A stretch of DNA of 64,000 bases from Physella acuta. Lineage: Eukaryota > Mollusca > Gastropoda > Physidae. The position numbers and the translations under genes are program-made. The notes beneath the pieces were generated by a model that did not search any database, was not told the DNA's origin, and worked only from the letters and a program-made list of their open reading frames with translations. The DNA lies in the NCBI RefSeq assembly GCF_028476545.1, contig NW_026731687.1:248001-312000 (forward strand), in the 5' to 3' direction. Shown here in pieces: positions 1 to 11,165 of the stretch. Every line of letters begins with the position of its first letter. Within the stretch, counting starts at the first letter, position 1.

Positions 1-520
1 GGTAGGCGGGTTGGGTTGGTGGTTGGTACACGGGTTGTACTGGTTGGTATACGGGTTGGGTTGGTTGGTAGACAGGTTGGGGTTGTTGATTTGCGGGTTG
101 ATAGACTGGTTGGTTGGTGGGTTGGTAAGCTGGTGGGTTGGTGGGTTGATAGACTGTTTGTGTTGGTTGGTTTACGGGTTGGTAGGCTGGTTGGTTAGCG
201 GGTTGTGTGGGCTGGTTGGCAGGTTGGTAGACTGGTGGGTTGGTGGGTTGGTAGGCTGGTTGGTTGGCGGGTTGGTAGGATGGTTGTGTGGGCTGGTTGG
301 CAGGTTGGTAGGCTGGTTGGGTTGGCACAGCTACGCTGCCCTGATTAACTCCATACTGTGTGTTATCGCTGGCGTACTGCGGTGCCAGAGGATTCTGCCC
401 GGCATAATCGTAGGCATATCCGGTGCTCCTGGGTGCAGGAAAGTTGGGATACGGGATGTCCATCTGGAGCGTGACGTCACACAGCACCGCGAGAATCACG
501 AGGGAGGTCGAGCGAACCAT
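1..520 (-). CDS. Secreted Gln/Pro/Tyr-repeat protein (paralog A), first coding exon, runs off the left edge
   Basis: Reading the minus strand from the ATG at 520-518 gives at least 173 codons without a stop up to base 1. The first 19 residues, MVRSTSLVILAVLCDVTLQ, look like a signal peptide. They are followed by a non-repetitive stretch (start MDIPYPNFPAPRSTGYAYDY) and then by repeats built on Tyr-Gln-Pro-x-Asn-Gln-Pro with Ala or Val before Tyr. The ATG lies 16 nt inside an exon whose acceptor (TTGTTTCAG) ends at 537. A 5'UTR exon and TATA box lie upstream at about 1.3 kb. The layout matches the two paralogs at 16.5-20.1 kb and 26-29.5 kb, which carry C-terminal cysteine exons; any such exon here would be outside the window. 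By analogy it is an extracellular, perhaps chitin-associated structural protein. The function is inferred; the open frame and signal peptide are seen. Confidence 0.72.
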   Translation of the reverse strand, partial: MVRSTSLVILAVLCDVTLQMDIPYPNFPAPRSTGYAYDYAGQNPLAPQYASDNTQYGVNQGSVAVPTQPAYQPANQPTQPSYQPANQPAYQPTNPPVYQPANQPTQPANQPAYQPVNQPTQTVYQPTNPPAYQPTNQPVYQPANQQPQPVYQPTQPVYQPVQPVYQPPTQPAY

Positions 521-536
521 GGTGATGTCTCTATGT

Positions 537-1318
537 CTGAAACAATCATACAATCAGTTAATATCATACAATCAGTCTTAGACATACAACCAGTTACAAT
601 CATACAATTAGTCATGAATATACAATCAGTCATAGACATACAATCAATTACAATAATATGTAAACAATTACTTGGTTAAAACCATTGATTAAAAAATATT
701 ATGTTAGAATCAGATTGAATATTACCTTCATCCAAGACTTAGATTATAGCAACTAATTAGCTTAAATAACAGCAACATTTTAATTAAACATGTTCTAAGT
801 TGTTTTTTTATAACACCAGTCCACGAAATTGTAGCTTACAGCTTCTGTTTCATAATTTGAATTCGTTTCTGATTTTATTTGTCATTTATTTTAATTGATA
901 AGAATTTACCTAGATCAACTTTCCCAATATATGGGTGATTGATCAGAAACATTATGTTGTGTTCAAATTGATATAAGTTTAGTCCGTTGTTTAATGAGCG
1001 GCAATCAGTGTGGACTTCAGTAGGCAAAATATGTGTATTTCTATGGGCATTATTTGTGCATTTCTGTGGGCAGTATATGTGTAGACTTCCGTGAGAAAAA
1101 TCGATGAAATTTACGTGTTTAATAAAACTGCAACATTTAATTTTTGTCCATACACAAACGTAAAATTCAAAAACCGACCGAGAGTATTTTAAATTTTAGT
1201 TCGTCCCTCGTCCATCAAAAATATTATAATTAGATTAATTAATAAACACTAAACACAAATTATTTATCTTATGATTTACACAGGGAGATGCTAACACAAT
1301 TACTAAACAAGTGCTCAC
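537..1318 (-). other. 5'UTR intron of paralog A
   Basis: AT-rich intron between donor GTGAGC (1318) and acceptor TTGTTTCAG (537). Close to the acceptor it holds a short degenerate repeat of a CAATCAGT-like motif (545-645). No other gene is seen in it. Confidence 0.45.
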
Positions 1319-1345
1319 CATTCAAGGGCTAGCAGACGACCAACG
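1319..1345 (-). other. Probable 5'UTR exon of paralog A
   Basis: About 30 nt downstream of the TATA box on the minus strand, a short segment ends at a consensus donor (AATG, then GTGAGC at 1318-1313). Joining it to the acceptor at 537 gives a leader followed by ATG at 520. The transcription start is estimated only from the TATA distance. Confidence 0.45.
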
Positions 1346-1368
1346 ATGAACTGGATTAGCTGGTTTAT

Positions 1369-1376
1369 CTTTTATA
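1369..1376 (-). promoter_or_regulatory. TATA box of paralog A
   Basis: TATAAAAG on the minus strand, preceded by a G-run and followed about 50 nt later by a good splice donor. Paralogs B and C have the same TATA, short exon, donor arrangement. Confidence 0.5.
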
Positions 1377-1933
1377 CCCCCCGACCATCCCTTCCCCTGT
1401 GGGCTAAAAATAAATCAGTACCTGGTTTTTATTTTTGCGGTTTTTAATTTATGCAAGATTTTTATTGATATAATTAAAATAATTGTAGGCTTGTAAATAT
1501 TAATGTGGGAATGATTTTTCTAACCAACTAACTAAACTACGATGGTTGAAGTAAACATGATTTTTTAAAGGACAACAATAATTATTTATAATTAATCGAA
1601 GGATCTTTGAACTAAATTTATTTTTTGACTTGTAATTTTTTAAGTATTCTGATGTTAATCGCTGGCCCATACCTAGACGGTCTGGGAGATTTGTATCGTT
1701 TGCCGTAGGCCCAGTTGTGGGGTGGGGGGTAGGGGTAGAGGGTGTAGGGGAGTGGAGTGGAGTGGCGAGGTTTTTGCAGGCCTGGAGAAATTCGTTCGCC
1801 ATCAGAGTAGCCATTTTGTTAGGGAATCTAAACAAAATATTTGACTCTCTTCAACTCTCTTCCACCCCCATCAAACTTTTATAACCCTCTACTTAACAGA
1901 GAAAAAAATACTTTTTTTATCATTAAATGGAAG

Positions 1934-2254
1934 CAGTGGCGTAGGCAGGGGGGGGTTAGGGGGGGGGGGTCATAACCCCCCCCCATAGACCCCTCGGTAT
2001 ATATAAAAAGTATGAGGGGGGGTGCAAATCGAAAGTTTGAGGGGGGGGGGGTGCAAATCGAAAGTTTGAGGGGGGGGTGCAAATCGAAAGTTTGAGGGGG
2101 GGGGTGCAAATCGAAAGTTTGAGGGGGGGGTGCAAATCGAAAGTTTGAGGGGGGGGTGCAAATCGAAAGTTTGAGGGGGGGGGTGCAAATCGAAAGTTTG
2201 TCCCCGGGTAAAAATTGGAACCCCCCCCTTGAGACGATCCTGGCTACGCCACTG
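1934..2254. mobile_element. hAT MITE with internal minisatellite (family 1, copy 1)
   Basis: The ends are inverted: CAGTGGCGTAGGCAGG on the left and CCTGGCTACGCCACTG on the right. Perfect 8-bp direct repeats AATGGAAG flank it (1926-1933 and 2255-2262). A CAG-type end with an 8-bp duplication places it in the hAT superfamily. The centre is about eight units of 24-28 bp, each a G-run plus GTGCAAATCGAAAGTTTGA. It has no transposase and is non-autonomous. The intact duplication and matching ends suggest a fairly recent insertion. Confidence 0.85.
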
Positions 2255-2262
2255 AATGGAAG

Positions 2263-3100
2263 CCCCAGAAACTAGCGTTCCATATTTGACCACTAACAGT
2301 TCGTATCTGTTTCACTGTATAAAGCTGACCTCTAACCCATGAATACATTAACTCTTTGCCCTTACATGGTGTCCCGGCAGTTCAAAGTTGAGGAACCGCT
2401 AACCCAACCAGTTAACCCACGCTCAGTCTATTTATAAGTCACGTATGTACTGATTTAGTTCAACCCTTACTTCCGCTCATATATGACCTTTGACCTACAC
2501 TATAGCTGCTGGCTAATCTATTTTTGACCTGTCTACTTCAGACATTCTCCATTTTAATGTTAGATCTCGTCATCGTAGCATGTCCCATCCTCTCAGATAC
2601 ACCTTAATAATTAACGGCTGATCAGTTTCTACCTGACTGTATCGAATACTCTAATGCACTTGTCAGTTGTAAGAGACACGACGTCACTTGAATGTCGCGT
2701 TACATGGGTGCGATATGACCAGCGGCGTGGCGAGGGGGAGTTGGGGAGTGGCCGCCCCCTCAGAGATTATTTCTAAGACTATGGTGAATTAATCGGACTA
2801 AACACTTACAGACTTCCAATTGCCCGTTTAAACAAATTCATAAGTTACGAGCTTTGAACTGCCAACACTTGCCCAATTAATGATGTGTAATTAGCGAATG
2901 TCAAATGAGGCACGACTTGAGTTGTTGGTCATGGCGTCGGTTGAGTATCATGCGACAGACAGCTGCATCTTTACATGTCTGTGTGTTGTCATTTTACTTG
3001 AACCTAATGTTTACGTATGTACTTCGTGTCTTCAGTGCTAGAGAGTGACACTCATCTACAGAACTTGGCTATCATGTGACCTTCTCGTCAGCTGACTGCA
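2263..3100. other. Intergenic, nothing recognised
   Basis: Mixed-composition DNA with no supported gene, repeat array or RNA gene. Confidence 0.4.
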
Positions 3101-3106
3101 TGTTAG

Positions 3107-3236
3107 AACTGTCTTTGTTGTGTAAGCCGATATTTGTGTTGTCTTTGTTGTGTCAGCTGAGGTTTGTGTTGTCTTTGTTGTGTAGGCTGAGGTTTGTGTT
3201 GTCTTTGTTGTGTAGGCTGAGGTTTGTGTTAGCTTT
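3107..3236. repeat. 30-bp minisatellite, about 4 copies
   Basis: Imperfect 30-bp units containing TGTTGTCTTTGTTGTGT and GGCTGAGGTTTG. An open frame through them reflects the unit length being a multiple of three. Confidence 0.8.
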
Positions 3237-3678
3237 GTTAGTTTCAGTTCAGTTGACGTAGGTCGATTGCTTACAAATCAACAAAATAGTATGACGTACA
3301 AAAAAAAAAGACATTTATTGCTTGTTTATCCGCGGTCCTACAAATGTTGACATGTACATGGTTACAGATATGACATGTGGCATTTGATTTTATCTTGATG
3401 TCATGGAATAATTGTAAGCACATAAGCGATAAAAGTAAAGTGCTATGAAGGAATGACTTGATCAAATTAATCGATAAATCTTGTGTTTGGCAAGTCATGG
3501 ACAGCTAACAACTGTCATGTCAGGTAAATCCTGTGACAGCTGTAGAAACCACGTGATTGTCACTGGCAGATGGTGACTCACATTTCCGTTTGAAGGTTTG
3601 TTTTAGATTTAGATTTAATTAATTTTATCCTGTCTTCGTTTCGTAGGGAGGCGGAAGTGAGATCAAAGAATCAAGACG

Positions 3679-4383
3679 CTAATCTAACTACGCTAATCTA
3701 ACGACGCTAATCTAACGACGCTAATCTAACGACTCTAATCTAACGACGCTAATCTAACGACGCTAATCTAACGACGCTAATCTAACGACGCTAATCTAAC
3801 GACGCTAATCTAACGACACTAATCTAATGACGCTAATCTAACTACGCTAATCTAACGACGCTAATCTAACGAAGCTAATCTAACGACGCTAATCTAACGA
3901 CTCTAATCTAACGACGCTAATCTAACGACTCTAATCTAACGACGCTAATCTAACGACGCTAATCTAACGAAGCTAATCTAACGACGCTAATCTAACGACG
4001 CTAATCTAACGAAGCTAATCTAACTACGCTAATCTAACGACGCTAATCTAACTACGCTAATCTAACGACGCTAATCTAACGACGCTAATCTAACGACTCT
4101 AATCTAACGACGCTAATCTAACGACGCTAATCTAACGACACTAATCTAATGACGCTAATCTAACTACGCTAATCTAACGACGCTAATCTAACGAAGCTAA
4201 TCTAACGACGCTAATCTAACGACGCTAATCTAACGAAGCTAATCTAACTACGCTAATCTAACGACGCTAATCTAACGACGCTAATCTAACGACGCTAATC
4301 TAACGACGCTAATCTAAAGACGCTAATCTAAAGACGCTAATCTAACGACGCTAATCTAACGACACTAATCTAACGACGCTATT
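3679..4383. repeat. 14-bp satellite CTAATCTAACGACG, about 50 copies
   Basis: Near-perfect 14-bp units differing mainly in the last few bases (GACG, GAAG, GACT, TACG, GACA). The variant order around GACACTAATCTAATGACG recurs with an offset of 322 bp, which is 23 units, so blocks were duplicated after the units diverged. Confidence 0.95.
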
Positions 4384-4623
4384 CCCGACGGACAACAGAG
4401 AGTGTAGGTCACCGTGACACTGTGCTACACCAGCGGTCTACCAGTTCACATGTCTGACCCGGATATAATTTATTGTTTTGTAAATAAGCTAAAAATAGAA
4501 ACAACAATTGCTAATCCACGATACAGTCCACATGATTGGTTTACTTTCAATTTGTCCTTAGCTCACCCTTTCAAAAGTCTAGATGACCCAGATATTTTTT
4601 GATCCATGCATGTCTAAATGTAC

Positions 4624-4889
4624 AAACATTTTTGTTGACATAAATCTAGATCAGTGGCTCTAAACATTTTTGTTGACATAAATCTAGATCAGTGGCTCTA
4701 AACATTTTTGTTGACATAAATCTAGATCAGTGGCTCTAAACATTTTTGTTGACATAAATCTAGATCAGTGGCTCTAAACATTTTTGTTGACATAAATCTA
4801 GATCAGTGGCTCTAAACATTTTTGTTGACATAAATCTAGATCAGTGGCTCTAAACATTTTTGTTGACATAAATCTAGATCAGTGGCTCT
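4624..4889. repeat. 38-bp minisatellite, exactly 7 units, containing a hAT end
   Basis: Seven identical 38-bp units. Each includes the target sequence ATCTAGAT plus the first ten bases or so of the hAT terminal repeat (CAGTGGCTCTAA). The last unit runs without a break into the full MITE at 4880. Confidence 0.95.
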
Positions 4890-5086
4890 AAACCTTTTTG
4901 GAGGTACCGAACTCCCCAGTTCCATATGTGCATTCACCGAACCCTCCTTCATGGTTCTATCGTCTGCGCTGACAAAACCCGCTCGTGACTCACATGAGTC
5001 GGGTGTGTGTCTTGACTTCCGTCGAACCCCAGAGACTGACTCAACGAACCCCTGGGGTTCGGTCGAACCCAGGTTAAGAACCACTG
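4880..5086. mobile_element. hAT MITE, CAGTGGTTCTTAACC-end type (family 2, copy 1)
   Basis: 207 bp. The right end reads GGTTAAGAACCACTG, which is the inverted CAGTGGTTCTTAACC; the left end is a variant, CAGTGGCTCTAAACC. Perfect 8-bp duplications ATCTAGAT lie at 4872-4879 and 5087-5094. The interior is rich in GGTACCGAAC and CGAACCCC motifs. It has no coding capacity. A related copy lies at 23608-23795. Confidence 0.88.
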
Positions 5087-5184
5087 ATCTAGATTATTCA
5101 GACGCCTTCACTCAAAAATCAATCGCCTTAAATCAATTTTCAGAAAAACAAAAGCTATCGCTGCCCATCTCGACAGAAAACTCC

Positions 5185-5348
5185 AGCTTAAAACCTGTGA
5201 CACCCCTAGCTTAAAACCTGTGACACCCCTAGCTTAAAACCTGTGACACCCCTAGCTTAATGACGGCAGATCCTAGATAATTTCTCAGTCTTAAAACCTG
5301 TGACACCCCTAGCTTAATGACGGCAGATCTTAGATAATTACTGTCTTA
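5185..5348. repeat. 23-bp minisatellite plus a larger duplicated unit
   Basis: Three or more units built on CTTAAAACCTGTGACACCCC, then a longer unit carrying TTAATGACGGCAGATC that is itself duplicated. Confidence 0.85.
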
Positions 5349-5585
5349 AATCATTAATGATCAGGATTTGACCAGGTAGAAAAAAAAATTTGAGTCAGTT
5401 CTTTACACGGATTTCGGCCTAGTTATTAAGCATAAGGACACGGGATATCTAACTGTTTTAATTAGTTTTAAGGATGGCGTGGTTGCTTTTAAAAAATTAT
5501 TTTCGCTTTTACTATCTAACAATGTAATGTGAAATTTTAGACGACAAGTAGATGTTTGCGTGGCGTGGTTGGAACGGGTGGCAGA

Positions 5586-5705
5586 TAGGTGACAAGATGT
5601 GACATGTGACGAATTGTGACGGATAACAGATTGTGACATGTGAAAAACTGAGACTGTGACGAATTGTGACAAATTCTGACGAATTGTGACGAATTATGAC
5701 AGGTG
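5586..5705. repeat. Degenerate TGTGACGAAT-type repeat
   Basis: Irregular short repeats of GTGACGAATTGTGAC and GTGACATGTGA. Confidence 0.65.
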
Positions 5706-7190
5706 ACTAGTACTGCCGTAAAACAATTTAAAATTACACGAAACCTCAGTACAATTTATTAAAACAAAACACCAAATCAAAGAGGTGGTGGATTATTGGC
5801 GAGGATCAGCCGATATCTTAATCCGTTAAGTTGTCTAATGCGCATGGATTACTGTCACTGTGCGCCTCGCGGTTTAATTAAAACTTGGATACAAATCTTC
5901 CCTACCCACCAGCATAAACTTTTGGTAAAATTTCAAGTTCTATTTGCCTGTCTTTGTCAATGTTTACTTTCTGTGTAAGCAACATCTGTGTAACGTCTGC
6001 CCAGCAGCGGTCACCTTTTCCATTTCACTTAAGGCAGGTGAAGTAGATCTCTCACAGCGGACAAAAGCATGGCAAAAAAGTTCTAAGTAACAGATAATGT
6101 AATCACAGGGAGCACTGCGGTCACATGACTTGGCTGCCACTTCTCTATAGTAAATCTAAACTCTAATTAGAGTCACCAAATGTACGTAGAGTAGTTATGT
6201 TGATTAGTAATTAGGATCTACACATACGTGTATAAACGCACGCACGCACTACATCTAGACCGGTCCCCTGTACTCATGTAAATTCATTGATCAGATATCT
6301 CAGTGACCTCCGTCATTGGACTCCCCCGACCCTCGTCCTAATCTAGCCCGACCCCCGTCCTAATCTAGCCCGACCCTCGTCCTAATCCCACTGGGCACGA
6401 CACACCTGGGGCTAGCGGCACGAGACGACCACAGGTGAACATTTAGTCACGTGGGTACAACATCAACCAGGTCAAGTCATAGGCATGCGCAGTCGGTGTG
6501 GACATTTGAATGTGGACAAGTTAACGTGAATGTGGACATTTGAATATGGACATGTTAACGTGAATGTGGACATGGCATCATGACACAGACCCTTCATAAA
6601 TACACACCTGAATGACGTACATAGATGCTCCACATTGAACCTTAAGCGTGTTATACTATCTATAGTTTCCCATTCCCAGCATTGATTCTGGTACTTAGTT
6701 TATACAAGGCTGGACATATTCGATACTTGTTTGTTTGCTAGTATCGCTAACCTAGCACTAACTCTAACCCTGGCCCTAAATCTAACTCTCATTCTAGCAT
6801 TGATCCTAATCATAATCGTAACCTGAACCAAACAGCGCTACTACCAAAAAATCTCTATACTACCTAACCCAAAGCCAAACGGCTTACTTTCTATAACTCA
6901 CAAAGGTTAACACAGCCCACTTTCTATAACTGACTAAGGTAAACTTCAATGTAAACCAATATACATGAACCACTCTCAAGCCTTTCCCAATTTTGGAATA
7001 TGACGTCACTTCCGGAAATGTAATGATGTTTGTGTTTTGATCCATGGCAACGCCTCATTTGACTGGTTGTTTACATTGAGCTGACAACATTGTAAACATG
7101 CCGTCTTTTTCTGTGATTAACTTCGGTTTGGGTTAGGTTTAAGCTAGAATGTTAGGTAGGATCTGGTTGGTTTAGTTAGGTTAGGGTTAT
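5706..7190. other. Intergenic; short 22-bp repeat, otherwise nothing recognised
   Basis: Contains about three units of a 22-bp repeat (CCCGACCCTCGTCCTAATCT, 6327-6390) and a short duplicated GAATGTGGACATTTGAAT motif (6505-6570). No supported coding region. Confidence 0.5.
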
Positions 7191-7199
7191 TGTTAGGAT

Positions 7200-7515
7200 C
7201 AATGGCGTAGGCAGGGGGGGTTAGGGGAGTCAGAATCCCCCCCCCCCATAGACCCCTCGGTAGATACATAAAGGTTGAGGGGGGGTGCAAATCAAAAGGT
7301 TGAGGGGGGGGGTGCAAATCAAAAGGTTGAGGGGGGGTGCAAATGAAAAAAGGTTGAGGGGGGTGCAAATCAAAAGTTTAAGGGGGGTGCTAATCAAAAG
7401 TTTGTCCTTGGGGGCCGGGGAGGGACGCTACGCCTCTGATATATACATTTATGATGCGGGAAAAAAATGTGATCCCCCCCCCCCCCCCCATGAGACGATC
7501 CTTGCTACGCCACTG
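7200..7515. mobile_element. hAT MITE with internal minisatellite (family 1, copy 2)
   Basis: 316 bp. The ends are CAATGGCGTAGGCAGG and CTTGCTACGCCACTG. Perfect 8-bp duplications GTTAGGAT lie at 7192-7199 and 7516-7523. The internal repeat is GTGCAAATCAAAAGGTTGA plus a G-run, about five units. It matches the element at 1934 in ends and plan but differs in the repeat sequence (AAAAGGTT against GAAAGTTT). Confidence 0.85.
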
Positions 7516-7523
7516 GTTAGGAT

Positions 7524-8394
7524 GAGATTTAAATTGGTTTCTTTCTAACCTCTCTAATCAATAATATTTGTATTGGCTAGACTCGTTCCGAGCTGTGTCG
7601 TGTCGTTTCGTGTTGTTTCATACCTATAAACATTTTTTTAATTTATGATAATCCTATGAATACAAATATACATGTTTTTGTATTTAAAATTTCAACCGCA
7701 TTATAATGAATTATAGCGAGTTTCATTTTAATAAACAGTTTTGAAAACATGAATGCAAAATACTTAAAGAACTTTGTCTATATTGCATTCATAAGCTACG
7801 TTTATTAGTACTTTAATGTACCTTGCATTACTTTTTTTTTCCAAGTCTAATTTTTTTCAATCTTTAAAGGTGGCCATGATTGCTGAAAAAGAGCCGGATG
7901 ATGAAAGACCGGACGACAAAGAGCCGGATGATGAAAGACCGGACGACAAAGAGCCGGATGACCGAGTATCGAATAATGGAGGTCGCCTTAAGCGCAAAAG
8001 ACTGACCTAACTATTGCTTAAAGACTGACCTAACCATTGCTTAATGACCTTTATAATGATTGATTAAACATCTACACTTTTTTAATTACATGATGTTTTT
8101 AATGATGTTTTTAATGAGGTTTTTAATGATGCTTTTAATTGTGTTTTTAATGATGTGTATTTTGTGAATGTCAGAGTTTTTTAATTAATGCCAGCAAGAC
8201 AGAGCCAAAAGCGACGTAAAAACATTGAGTAAGTCTGTACAGCCGGATGTTTTGATTTGATGAATTTCGAAATCAGTGATGCAGCTCCACATACGCTTTT
8301 TTAAATTTATTTCCCTAATTGGCGACCCCCCCCCCCTTGAAAATACATAACGTTCTGTAAAAATATAAGGCAAACATTTAATTTTTATTTTGTA
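7524..8394. other. AT-rich intergenic DNA with a 30-bp duplication
   Basis: At 7895-7965 a 30-bp unit (GAGCCGGATGATGAAAGACC plus ten bases) is repeated 2.4 times and reads as Glu-Pro-Asp-Asp-type peptide. A short TTTTTAATGATG repeat lies at 8090-8160. No splice or homology support for a gene. Confidence 0.5.
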
Positions 8395-9806
8395 CTATTT
8401 AAATTTGGCTGATATTTATTTTTACTTTTTTTTTAATTATTTAAATTTGGCTGATATTTAATTTTTTTTTAATTATTTAAATTTGGCTGATATTTAATAT
8501 TTTTTTTAATCATTTAAATTTGGCTGATATTTAATTTTTTTTTTTTGAATTATTTAAATTTTGCTGATATTTAATTTTTTTTTTGAATTATTTAAATTTG
8601 GCTGATATTTAATTTTTTTTTTTTGAATTATTTAAATTTGGCTGATATTTTTTTTTTTTGAATTATTTAAATTTGGCTGATATTTATTTATTTTTTTTTA
8701 ATTATTTAAATTTGGCTGATATTTAATTTTTTTTAAATTATTTAAATTTGGCTGATATTTAATTTTTTTTTAATTATTTAAATTTGGCTGATATTTATTT
8801 TTTATTTATTATTTAAATTTGGCTGATATTTAATATTTTTTTTAATCATTTAAATTTGGCTGATATTTAATTTTTTTTTTTGAATTATTTAAATTTGGCT
8901 GATATTTTTTTTTTTTTTGAATTATTTAAATTTGGCTGATATTTATTTATTTTTTTTTAATTATTTAAATTTGGCTGATATTTAATTTTTTTTAAATTAT
9001 TTAAATTTGGCTGATATTTAATTTTTTTTTAATTATTTAAATTTGGCTGATATTTATTTTTTATTAATTATTTAAATTTGGCTGATATTTAATTTTTTTT
9101 TTTTTTTTTTTTGAATTATTTAAATTTGGCTGATATTTTTTTTTTTTTTGAATTATTTAAATTTGGCTGATATTAATTTATTTTTTTTAATTATTTAAAT
9201 TTGGCTGATATTTAATTTTTTTTTAATTATTTAAATTTGGCTGATATTTAATTTTTTTTTTTTGAATTATTTAAATTTGGCTGATATTTAATTTTTTTTG
9301 AATTTTTTAAATTTGGCTGATATTTAATTTTTTTTTTTTTTTGAATTATTTAAATTTGGCTGATATTTAATTTTTTTTTTGAATTATTTAAATTTGGCTG
9401 ATATTTAATTTTTTTTTTTGAATTATTTAAATTTGGCTGATATTTAATTTTTTTTTTGAATTATTTAAATTTGGCTATTTAATTTTTTTTTTAATTATTT
9501 AAATTTGGCTGATATTTAATTTTTTTTAATTATTTAAATTTGGCTGATATTTAATTTTTTTTTTTAATTATTTAAATTTGGCTGATATTTAATTTTTTTT
9601 TTAATTATTTAAATTTGGCTGATATTTAATTTTTTTTTAATCATTTAAATTTGGCTGATATTTAATTTTTTTTTTAATCATTTAAATTTGGCTGATATTT
9701 AATTTTTTTTCAATTATTTAAACTAGGCTGATATTTTTTTTTTAAATCATTTAAATTTGGCTGATATTTAATTTTTTTAAATTATTTAAATTTGGCTGAT
9801 ATTTAA
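8395..9806. repeat. AT-rich satellite, ~33-45-bp units, about 37 copies
   Basis: Each unit has a conserved core ATTTAAATTTGGCTGATATT and a variable T-run of about 6-20 bases. Blocks of variants recur (for example near 8680-8760 and 8930-9010), indicating multi-unit duplication. T-run lengths may not be exact in the assembly. Confidence 0.95.
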
Positions 9807-10340
9807 GATTTATTATATCCCGATCACATAACTATCGTCATCCCTGCTGGGCTATGGGCCGCAAACTGTTCTCCTCTATTCTCAGCCTTCTAATCCCAGG
9901 ACAGAACTTTCTTACTGTTCTCTGTTTAGCTGTTCTGTAACGAACATTGTTTTATAGGTCCGGATTGTTAGCCCAGAGTCCAACATTCTGGACATCCACT
10001 TTCAGCTCTCAGGATAGATGCCTTACCATTAAACAATGCTCCCTAAACTTTGTGGATCCCTCAACCACCCGCAGGATTCTGATTTTGGTTTGCCTCGAAT
10101 TTTTTTGAATTTTTTCCCGGTACCTTCCATATCTGGTGGGCATTCAACTATCGCCAACCTAGAGGGGCACTAGATCGATAATCAATGGATTTTATTGTAG
10201 TGATGTTTTAGATATTATTGCACTGATATTATTATGTCCGCAAATCTCTAACACCTTAACATGAAACATTGAAACGAGGTACAGTTTGTGTTACATAGTA
10301 TTTAATTTAAAAATGATTTACTTTAAACAAAAAGTAATTA
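9807..10340. other. Intergenic, nothing firmly recognised
   Basis: Mixed-composition stretch. A TGGTAAGGC-like motif on the minus strand near 10030 recalls a tRNA A box but has no convincing B box, so no RNA gene is called. Confidence 0.35.
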
Positions 10341-10348
10341 GCGGTCTA

Positions 10349-10745
10349 CGGGAAATAACTCAGTATTTACTATTTTTAAGAAGTTTCTGCAGGAGTTCTC
10401 TTTCATTGCTTAAAAATTATTTTATTTATTTTTAACAAAATTGCAATAATTTTAACAAGTAAGTATTAAATTTTCTCACATGAAATTTTATCTGCGATTA
10501 TAAAACTAGTGTTAAATAGTATGTAATTATTTTTTTTAATTCTATTTTTTTTAAAATAAACGTGCTATGTATTCTAAGGGAAATAATTCAGTATTTACTA
10601 TTTTTCAAAAGTATCTGCAAGAGTTCTCTTTTTATTGCATAAAATAATAATTATTATTTTTTTAACAAAATGACATTATTATTAGAAAATAGTAAGTATT
10701 ATACTTTATAATGGAATTTTGTCTACAGTTGTTAATTTATTTTAA
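10349..10745. repeat. Direct duplication of a ~170-bp AT-rich segment, offset ~228 bp
   Basis: Two diverged copies start GGGAAATAACTCAGTATTTA (10349) and GGGAAATAATTCAGTATTTA (about 10578). Both continue through AGAGTTCTCTTT or GGAGTTCTCTTT and a T-rich tail. Probably copies of an older dispersed repeat. Confidence 0.7.
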
Positions 10746-10947
10746 TGAATCTAAACTCTGCAGTTCATTTAGTTCAACTATATTAAAAGCCAACGTGCAA
10801 CAATGTGAAATCTGAAACAACAAAATTGACATGCATTTTATTTTCTGTACTTAGATAAGTTGTTTTATCTCATGAAACTAGTTGTATCGATAAAATTAGA
10901 TTCAAATGTCAAATCTCTTTTACTATAAAAAAAAAAACAAAAAAAAA

Positions 10948-11165
10948 CCAGTGGGATGGTGCGGTCTGATAGGAAACCATATGAGCGCAATCGGAAAGTC
11001 TCGGGTTCGAATCCGGTTTAGAGTCAGTAGAATGTTGAGTCCAACCAGTTTTTATAGATATCTGACTCACGTCAGGGATAGTAAATTCGGACAGGCGTAG
11101 TGCTGACCACACTATCCATTATTATGCCGAGTTTCGAAAGGGTACTTTAAAAAACAAAAGAAAGA
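10948..11165 (+). mobile_element. tRNA-derived SINE (copy 1)
   Basis: A-box-like TGGTGCGGTCTGA near the start and a B box GGTTCGAATCC at 11004-11014 mark a Pol III tRNA-like head. The body contains GATATCTGACTCACGTCAGG and GATAGTAAATTCGGACAGG, and the 3' end is A-rich. The body resembles the minus-strand copy near 20.2 kb. The A-rich DNA in front hides any target-site duplication. Confidence 0.7.

Noticed and set aside
7816-8010. 64-codon plus-strand frame with EPDDERPDDK repeats
   Set aside because: Short, generated by a 30-bp duplication, in AT-rich DNA with no gene context.
11004-11014. Functional tRNA gene from the GGTTCGAATCC box
   Set aside because: No cloverleaf can be closed around it, and the downstream body is shared with the copy near 20.2 kb, so it is a SINE head.
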